A program made the translations under genes and the position numbers. A stretch of DNA of 64,000 nt from Eunapius fragilis (taxonomy: Eukaryota; Porifera; Demospongiae; Spongillida; Spongillidae): assembly GCA_963681505.1 (NCBI GenBank), contig OY811971.1, positions 20,765,250-20,829,249 of the forward strand, read 5' to 3'. Shown in pieces: positions 55,606 through 64,000 of the stretch. Under the pieces are notes generated by a model, which was given only the letters and a program-made list of their open reading frames with translations, was not told the DNA's origin and ran no database searches. Every line of letters starts with the position of its first letter. The stretch's first letter is position 1.

Positions 55606-55930
55606 AACATGAAATCAACTTGGTATCGCCTAAAGTCTCCTTTGCAATGATTCCCCAACCTCCATATGCTTCCACTACGAGAGGGACACATATCCAACCT
55701 CTTTCAGCACAGCCCAAAGCATTGTTCTCTAATTTCTCTTGTTCACCTACTACAGCTGAGGTCTGACCAGCATCCGGCTGAAATCAATGAATTATTGACG
55801 GGGTGTGTAACCTTGATGTCAAATGCTGCAGACCGAGACAGTGACCAGTTTGGTATGAATATGTCAGCTGGGCGTGATCTGTCTTTGGCTGGACCAATAC
55901 CACAACCTTTCTCCATTAGAGGGTAAAGGT
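55606..55930 (-). mobile_element. RLE-type LINE 3' fragment
   Basis: The minus strand encodes RPADIFIPNWSLSRSAAFDI then KVTHPV, matching the endonuclease segment of the LINE at 36061-39952 (RPADVLIAGWDRGKPAAFDV), and after a frame change ALGCAERGWICVPLVVEAYG. Old and truncated, lying inside the composite inverted-repeat element. Confidence 0.75.
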
Positions 55931-56102
55931 GGGCACGACGGCATAGTTTTCTTCGACAAAACCAGTGTAGAACAACATGGATTTTACACTATTCCCACCC
56001 TGGACGTTCAATCCCAGGATGGTTTTTACGAAATTAGGATGGGTTTTTGTTAAAAACCAGCCAAAAAAAATCCAGGCTGGACGTTTTTAACTTTTTCCTG
56101 TG

Positions 56103-56869
<767 letters not shown>

Positions 56870-57314
56870 TAACCCCTCTATGTTGGCCCAGTACATCTAC
56901 TTGGGGAAGGGGGGGGGGGGGGGGGATAGGTTTCATTCTCTCCATGTCAGCCACTATTGCACTATCCTTTATGTAGAGGCCACCCATGACCCTTCCATTA
57001 ACAGCCCCAATTTTATCTACAGTACATGTAGAGCCATTGTTAACAGTCTGCGCCATTAGTTGTAGAGCTTACTCTAGTACCTGTATCTCCTCCACCTTCA
57101 CTATCACCCCACCCCCTTATGTATATACATGTAACTTTCCCCCCCCCCCCCCTACAACATAGTATGTCCAGGGTGTGTGGTTGTAATACACTTACATGTA
57201 CAACGTGTGGGGAGTGGTAAAGGAGTTACGCAATGTAATGCCACTACACACCATCCCATAACCCCATCCCCCTTAAGTGCTATAACCACGCCCACCCCTT
57301 CTCCCCCTCCCCAG

Positions 57315-57410
57315 GTGTTCCACACTAACTTCCAGCCGCTTGAGTTCACAGTACCACACCGTCCCGAGAACGTCTGCTATTGCAAGCTGATCTGCCACAA
57401 ATCTGACAAC
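57315..57410 (+). CDS. TXNRD: Thioredoxin reductase, second-last exon
   Basis: 32 codons, phase 0 at both ends (CCCCAG|GTGTTC and GACAAC|GTAAGC). It encodes VFHTNFQPLEFTVPHRPEN then VCYCKLICHKSDN, matching the interface-domain segment ('[26 protein letters not shown]' in vertebrates, as I recall it). It carries three cysteines. Confidence 0.9.
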
Positions 57411-57424
57411 GTAAGCATCTGGCT

Positions 57425-57719
57425 TGGTCACCTGGTCGAGTCAACTGGTTGGGTTAACTGACTAAGGTCACCTGGTTGGGTCAACTGGCTAGGTCACCTG
57501 GTTGGGTCAACTGGCCAGGTCACCTGGTTGGGTCAACTGGCTAGGTCACCTGGTTGGGTCAACTGGCTAGGTCACCTGGTTGGGTCAACTGGCTAGGTCA
57601 CCTGGTTGGGTCAACTGGCTAAGGTCACCTGGTTGGGTCAACTGTCTAAGGTCACCTGGTTGGGTCAACTGGCTAAGGTCACCTGGTTGGGTCAACTGGC
57701 TAAGGTCACCTGGTTGGTT
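57425..57719. repeat. 26-27-bp tandem repeat in the TXNRD intron
   Basis: About eleven copies of GGTCACCTGGTTGGGTCAAC then TGGCTA(A). Varied by one base (26/27), so the frames drift; the Leu/Trp/Val frames seen here are not coding. Confidence 0.92.
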
Positions 57720-57849
57720 CATCACTTCATTCACTTCCCGGCCAAATTGTTTTATGAACACGTAAATATTACGTTACATGTAAATGTACTGCTCATCCCC
57801 CCCCCCCCCCCCCCCCCCCACTGTCCCGTCATTGGTGTTCTTCATTTAG

Positions 57850-60012
<2,163 letters not shown>

Positions 60013-60137
60013 TTACAACATTTGCTTTATCAGCTGCATGACTGCAAATGACATTATCAGTAGTGGAACCCACGTAATATTAGTATCACGTGCACCTCCG
60101 CTCAATGGCATGCCAAGCTCTGCTCCTTTAGTGGGGA
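60013..60137 (-). CDS. Secreted Cys-rich protein, exon 2 (anchor)
   Basis: Acceptor with a fine pyrimidine tract (TTTTCATCCTCTTTTAAG). The first two bases complete a Phe codon with the T left by exon 1. It encodes PTKGAELGMPLSGGARDTNI then a hydrophobic C-terminus (VPLLIMSFAVMQLIKQML) and TAA at 60013-60015. A small-residue stretch (SGGA) before a hydrophobic tail at the very C-terminus suggests GPI anchoring; a simple membrane tail is the alternative. Confidence 0.65.
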
Positions 60138-60192
60138 CTTAAAAGAGGATGAAAATAGTTAACACATGCAATATAAACTGCAAGAGCCTTAC

Positions 60193-60595
60193 ATTTGTTA
60201 CTGCACAAGCACAATCCAGCCTCGGAGCACGCGAATAGAGGTGTCGTTGGAATTGTCTCATTGGCGTCCCTCTTCCACGAGCAAGAGAACGAGCAGCTGC
60301 ACCAAAACCAGCCGCAGCTACAACTAACACCACAGCTCCCTCGTTCCTCACTAGTAAACCCTTGGTAGTACTTGCTAATACTGTGCTCAGCAATTCTAGC
60401 TTTAGCAACACCATCACAGCTGCTCTGAGCAGATATACACTTGAAAAATTCCGCGGTCACTCCTGTATTGCAATCATCATAGAAGTTACCAGAGCCTTTG
60501 ACAGCCAGAATAGAATAACAAGTTTCGTTGCACCCATTCAGCGCAGTACTCGTATGTAGCAACGCAGCTACGCATAGCAATATGAAGTAGTACAT
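60193..60595 (-). CDS. Secreted Cys-rich protein, exon 1
   Basis: Starting from the ATG at 60595, the protein opens with a clear signal peptide (MYYFILLCVAALLHTSTALN), followed by a mature part with many cysteines (NGCNETCYSILAVKG, CISAQSSCDG, SCGVSCSCGWFWCSCSFSCS) and an N-x-T site. The upstream in-frame ATG at 60634 would bury the signal, so I prefer 60595. The exon ends AACAAAT|GTAAGG, and a 55-bp intron (60138-60192) leads to exon 2. The joined CDS is 528 bp, 175 residues. No family recognised. A second frame over the distal half is also open, so the frame of the Cys-Ser-Trp-rich part needs transcript support. Confidence 0.65.
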
Positions 60596-60658
60596 TGTGT
60601 TTACAATCTGAGCCGCTTTTCGAACACAATGCAATTGTACATGCGTCGCTCTTGATCA

Positions 60659-60666
60659 CTTATATA
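60659..60666 (-). promoter_or_regulatory. TATA box of the Cys-rich gene
   Basis: TATATAAG on the minus strand, about 65 bp upstream of the preferred start codon, placing transcription start near 60630. It is well positioned for a short 5' UTR. Confidence 0.6.
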
Positions 60667-61955
60667 CCTCTCGAACACATATTATCTAATTAACGCATGA
60701 ACATTCTATGCTTCGGCGCAGAAACACGCCCGCATAAAAAACCTGCCTGCCACATATGTGTAACTGCGGTTTATAGCGGCATAACTTCCAATAAAATTTA
60801 TTGGCATGCAAGCTTAAGGGTAGGATTATAATACAATATATCAGATTTTAAGATTTTATACATTTTTTCATTCTTAATTGCCACCGAATATCATCCCGCG
60901 GCATCATTATGGGCACTAACATTTGTTTTTGTATTCAGTATTATTTTTGGAATCTTGAGTAGGTAGAATAACCTCTTAAATTAAATTAAATAAATTAATT
61001 AACAGCCTCAAAAGTTATTACCTGGTGACCGCATTAAAGTTATCTATGCAGCGTTCCCAAGGAGATGGTTCACATTGACCACTTGCTGTGCATTGCTGTA
61101 TAACAGAATCTCGATTTTAATACATGCTGCACGCATGAGACATAGAAGGAGGAGCACTACTTTCCCCGTATATTATGCGCTTTCGATGACGTGATTAGAT
61201 GGTATACTAAATTGAAAAGCAAGGTTTGGTTCCCGTCTTCCCGCTGCCCCAGCAACTAAAACTAGAGTAATGAATACATGTACTATCAACCATACATTGT
61301 GGTTATGTAAACTTCACAGGATCAGCAGGTAGATGAATGGCTGTATATATGGTTCCCGTTCGGGAACCGTTGTTCCCGCTGGGGGTTCCCGCAAAATAAA
61401 AAAATAAAGTTCCACTACAACTTCTGTATGTTTTTTGCATATATATGATTTATGAATTTAAAAAAACATGTGGAAATAGCAAACGCGGGAACTTTGCGGG
61501 AATTAACGCTGCGCGTTCGTACATTAATAATTCAAAAAACATTTCTTCACTTCTCGTACCTTTTAATGTGAAATAGTTAAATAAATCCTGCAATATGTTG
61601 ACCCTCAGCAGCAGATTTGCTATGTTTTACTCAAATTATGTGTAATGCATAGCATCCTTTCACATAGTTGAAGCCCAAAAATTAAACTCGAACTTAGTTA
61701 TCTGAGTATTTACAACAATGATCCGCGCTTTAATATCGGGATCTAAATGTGTTTCAAGGCACTGTTCCCGAAGTTCCTTCAAAATGCAATAATTGTTAAG
61801 GATGCTGTCTACCGACTTTCAATCAACAGTCCACCTGAATTTTTAATAGATCCGCCGAAATCACTTGCATCATCCTCAGTGGATAGTTCATTCTTAATAA
61901 GTCTTGTAATTTTATTTTCATAAGCAGTGTCAAGTGCATCTTGGCAAGTCTTAGA
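60667..61955. other. 1.3 kb without a recognised gene
   Basis: AT-rich sequence. A small GC-rich palindromic patch with repeated GTTCCCG words lies near 61351-61392. No coding sequence that I can support. Confidence 0.55.
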
Positions 61956-62752
61956 CTATTTAATAGCATCACATACAGTTAGATGTAATGAATGTCCATT
62001 ACAGTGCATGTGCATAGAGTGCTCAGCATTCTTCTGCAGTGATTTGTGCCATTCCTGCCGTCCAATCATATTGGAAGCCCCGTCATAGTACTGTCCTCGG
62101 TAGTTGGACACACTGAGATTCATCCTTAAGAGGGTGTCCTTGATAGCATGTACAAGTCTGTCGAAGGTTATATCTTTCACATCATATAGCCAAATAAAGT
62201 ATTCATGATCTTCTAAGTTCTTGTTTATCCAGCGAATACAAATAGTAAATTACTCCTTATTAGCCGCATCTGTGCATTCATCAGCCATAATAGTGAACCA
62301 GCCACTTTCTTGAATATCTCTGCTCAGAATATGGGATGACATAATCATTAGGCATTCATTTTGAATATTGAGCGACATATCCATTTTTAGTTTTTTTTTT
62401 TGCAACCCAGGTTTTGAGATCACGACAATGTTTTTACTGTAGGGAGAGCAGTGCACCAAAATTGCTATCCTCGTCCACAACATTCTGTAAAGGCAAGCCT
62501 TGTCGTGCCAGAAATCTGATGTTTTCAAGAATGTTTTTTAAAAAAACATTGCTCTATTCTTTTTTTCCTGTTCTGTAGGTGTTCGTGGCTCAATAGCTCG
62601 CCTATATCAGCACTTTGCTTTGGTGTAACAATAACGGCCTCAGCTGCTTCAAGGTGGGACTGATTTACTTTGTTGCTGCTGCGAAAAGAGCATGTTGCCT
62701 CCTTCCAGTTTGTAAACCCGTTAACCATAGATCTACCGCGCAGTGTTAACAC
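61956..62752 (-). pseudogene. Decayed hAT transposase (DUF4371/ZMYM-like)
   Basis: Minus-strand frames in order: NGFTNWKEATCSF then a histidine/serine-rich linker and SADIGELLSHEHLQNRKKRI (62752-62525); QNECLMIMSSHILSRDIQES then GWFTIMADECTDAANKE (62528-62250); and DTLLRMNLSVSNYRGQYYDG, then HCNGHSLHLTVCDAIK (62180-61956). These match the hAT-type transposase whose signature is ADECTD ... YDGASNM ... HSLNL. Frame changes and a stop separate the pieces, and the C-terminal dimerisation region is absent, so it is a pseudogene. Confidence 0.8.
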
Positions 62753-63631
62753 CGGAGCTAACAGTTATCAGTGTGTACCTAGGTTAACAGTACTGGTTGT
62801 AAGAGCTAATGAAACCACTATGTAAACGATTAGCTAGCTATACGGCTTGTTTTGTTCTGATAATTATTTTTAATAATGATATGACAGCATCCACTTCGCG
62901 ATCAGCATTCACTTCGTCATCACACCTACATCACAGCATTCACTTCTTCATCCACACGTACATCCACAGCATTCGTTTCAATCGTACTCTGTAACCCAGC
63001 ATCAATGCAATTACTAGGGGTTGGCAAGCGTGATCCAACCATTTCTAGTGAACGAGATGAAAACTCTGTACACTTGTTCAAGGTAGGGGAAAAAACAACC
63101 CATTTTTGAGACCGACCTCTACCGTTGATACCTGTGATAGTTCCAGTGACACGCTTGGCCTTACTATTCTAAACATTCCATAGCGTGCTGCTGCAGCGCG
63201 AGAGCTGATTACTTTGTCAGCACCAGCGGTAACAGCAGCACCGATTTTCACGAGCTTATTGTGTGGACTATAATTAGCACGAGTTGGCGAAAGCAAAGCC
63301 ACAGCATTTGTTAGGTTTTGTCCGCATTTTAACCGCTTTGGTCTTTAAAACAACGGATGTTTACCCTGGTTAACGCTCTATTTTGTAAATCGACGGCAAC
63401 TGTGACCGATTCAGTGTAATTGCCCATTTTCATACGCTATATGTGACACGTTAAGTAAAAAAAAATTATGTTTCGCTAATACCCAAATGGATACTAATCA
63501 CAACCGAGGTTGTTTGGTTGCTATGCTTCAAAAGATGCTAAGAATATGGCTGAAAAAAAGGGAAGGAAAAACGTTATCTCCGGTTAACAAAATGTTAACC
63601 GGAGATAACATGGGTAGATCTATATGGTTAA
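62720..63631. mobile_element. Candidate DNA element with inverted ends (~0.9 kb)
   Basis: The left end GTTAACCATAGATCTACC and the right end GTAGATCTATATGGTTAAT are near complements, and CCGGAG...TAAC words follow in both. The interior contains a 74-codon minus-strand frame (63302-63078) and a plus-strand frame near 62.9 kb, neither recognised. The left end touches the start of the hAT pseudogene, suggesting insertion there. Confidence 0.45.
63573..63609. repeat. Perfect 16-bp-stem hairpin
   Basis: GTTATCTCCGGTTAAC, loop AAAAT, then its exact complement. It lies near the right end of the candidate element at 62720-63631 and may be part of its terminus. Confidence 0.85.
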
Positions 63632-64000
63632 TACTTAATGATATGACTCCCTTTTAGTGCTGCACAAAAACTTGCCTTCATTGTCAGCTTGCATACAAAC
63701 TTGGCAAAATGCTGCATCTCGGTCGATGTTATATTGTAAACATGGAAACTGTCTGCTCTAAATACCCTTTCTACCATCTTCGACCCGAACATGCATGCGC
63801 GTTGGTAAGATCAATGTAACTGGCGGATGGAACTTCTCGGGAATGCCCTTGGTAGCCATTTAATAATTAATTTTTAATACGGTGAGCGATCGGCCTTCTC
63901 CTTTTTTCTTAAATATATTTAAGAAAAAAAAAATTTTTTAAGCTCAATATTAACATTGGTCCAGCAAAAGCCGGATCTGTTCCCTCCCCCCCCCCGCTGA
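63632..64000. other. Terminal stretch, nothing recognised
   Basis: AT-rich, with a short A/T palindrome (TTAAATATATTTAA) near 63910 and a C-run near 63988. No gene. Confidence 0.55.

Larger units (their letters stand above)
53840..56102. mobile_element. Composite inverted-repeat element, 2.26 kb
   Basis: Terminal inverted repeats of about 150 bp (53840-53990 and 55950-56102) share AAACGTTCAGCCTGGATTT, GGCTGGTTT, AACCCATCCT and AAACCATCCTGGGATTGA blocks. A second, inner inverted pair (54222-54260 and 55590-55630) contains TTGATTTCATGTTTCTCGGA. Between them sit the hairpin repeat (54336), a palindromic MITE (54746), a family A MITE (54931) and a LINE fragment (55606). No transposase of its own. 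Confidence 0.65.

Noticed and set aside
62809-62994. A 61-codon plus-strand frame near the hAT pseudogene
   Set aside because: His/Ser/Phe-rich because of short repeated words; no motif. A nearby frame ending at a GTAGGG donor is equally unsupported.

Overview
This is repeat-laden, AT-rich eukaryotic DNA, most probably from an invertebrate animal and perhaps a sponge. The evidence is spliced genes with very short introns (about 53-55 bp at two places), a selenocysteine-type thioredoxin reductase, an Ig-like/fibronectin-III membrane protein built from phase-1 exons, and a dense mix of Ty3/gypsy, BEL/Pao, restriction-endonuclease-type LINE, hAT, pogo-like and foldback elements. No taxonomic marker was available, so 'sponge' is an inference.

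Layout. 0-2.5 kb: a hairpin MITE and decayed minus-strand coding traces. 2.58-10.26 kb: a giant foldback element of about 7.7 kb. Its two 0.8 kb outer arms are inverted copies of each other. Inside them, 3.4 kb of almost pure pyrimidine faces 1.9 kb of almost pure purine across a 0.7 kb spacer. Exons of one repeat-protein family (EPEKKR/ADPEKK type) lie on the minus strand on both sides of it. 11.9-22.0 kb: an old minus-strand Ty3/gypsy copy containing a whole-looking young plus-strand Ty3/gypsy element (identical-looking 204 bp LTRs, GACTG target duplication) and a separate 0.7 kb inverted-repeat DNA element. 24.1-30.7 kb: a graveyard of BEL/Pao and Ty3/gypsy fragments in both orientations.

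31-40 kb: dispersed repeats, a 764 bp hairpin element, a decayed zinc-finger trace, and a nearly full-length minus-strand LINE with an N-terminal CXC-like cysteine domain and a C-terminal restriction-like endonuclease; fragments of two relatives occur at 35.8 and 55.6 kb. 40.1-48.2 kb: the 3' half of a plus-strand single-pass membrane protein gene (Ig-like, FN3, transmembrane and tail exons, all joined in phase 1). Its introns hold MITEs, a pogo-like MITE and an antisense trace resembling the P2X7 C-terminal domain.

49.4-53.6 kb: a scattered set of small minus-strand exons from an unidentified host gene, a 29-bp minisatellite and nested hAT remnants. 53.8-56.1 kb: a composite inverted-repeat element carrying several other repeats. 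56.6-58.05 kb: the last three exons of a plus-strand thioredoxin reductase ending Gly-Cys-UGA-Gly-stop. 60.0-60.6 kb: a compact two-exon minus-strand gene for a small secreted, cysteine-rich, probably membrane-anchored protein, with its own TATA box. 61.9-63.6 kb: a decayed hAT transposase next to another inverted-repeat element.

The strongest candidate for something undescribed is the giant polypyrimidine/polypurine foldback element. Next come the families of self-complementary elements, whose copies differ from one another while each remains internally palindromic.
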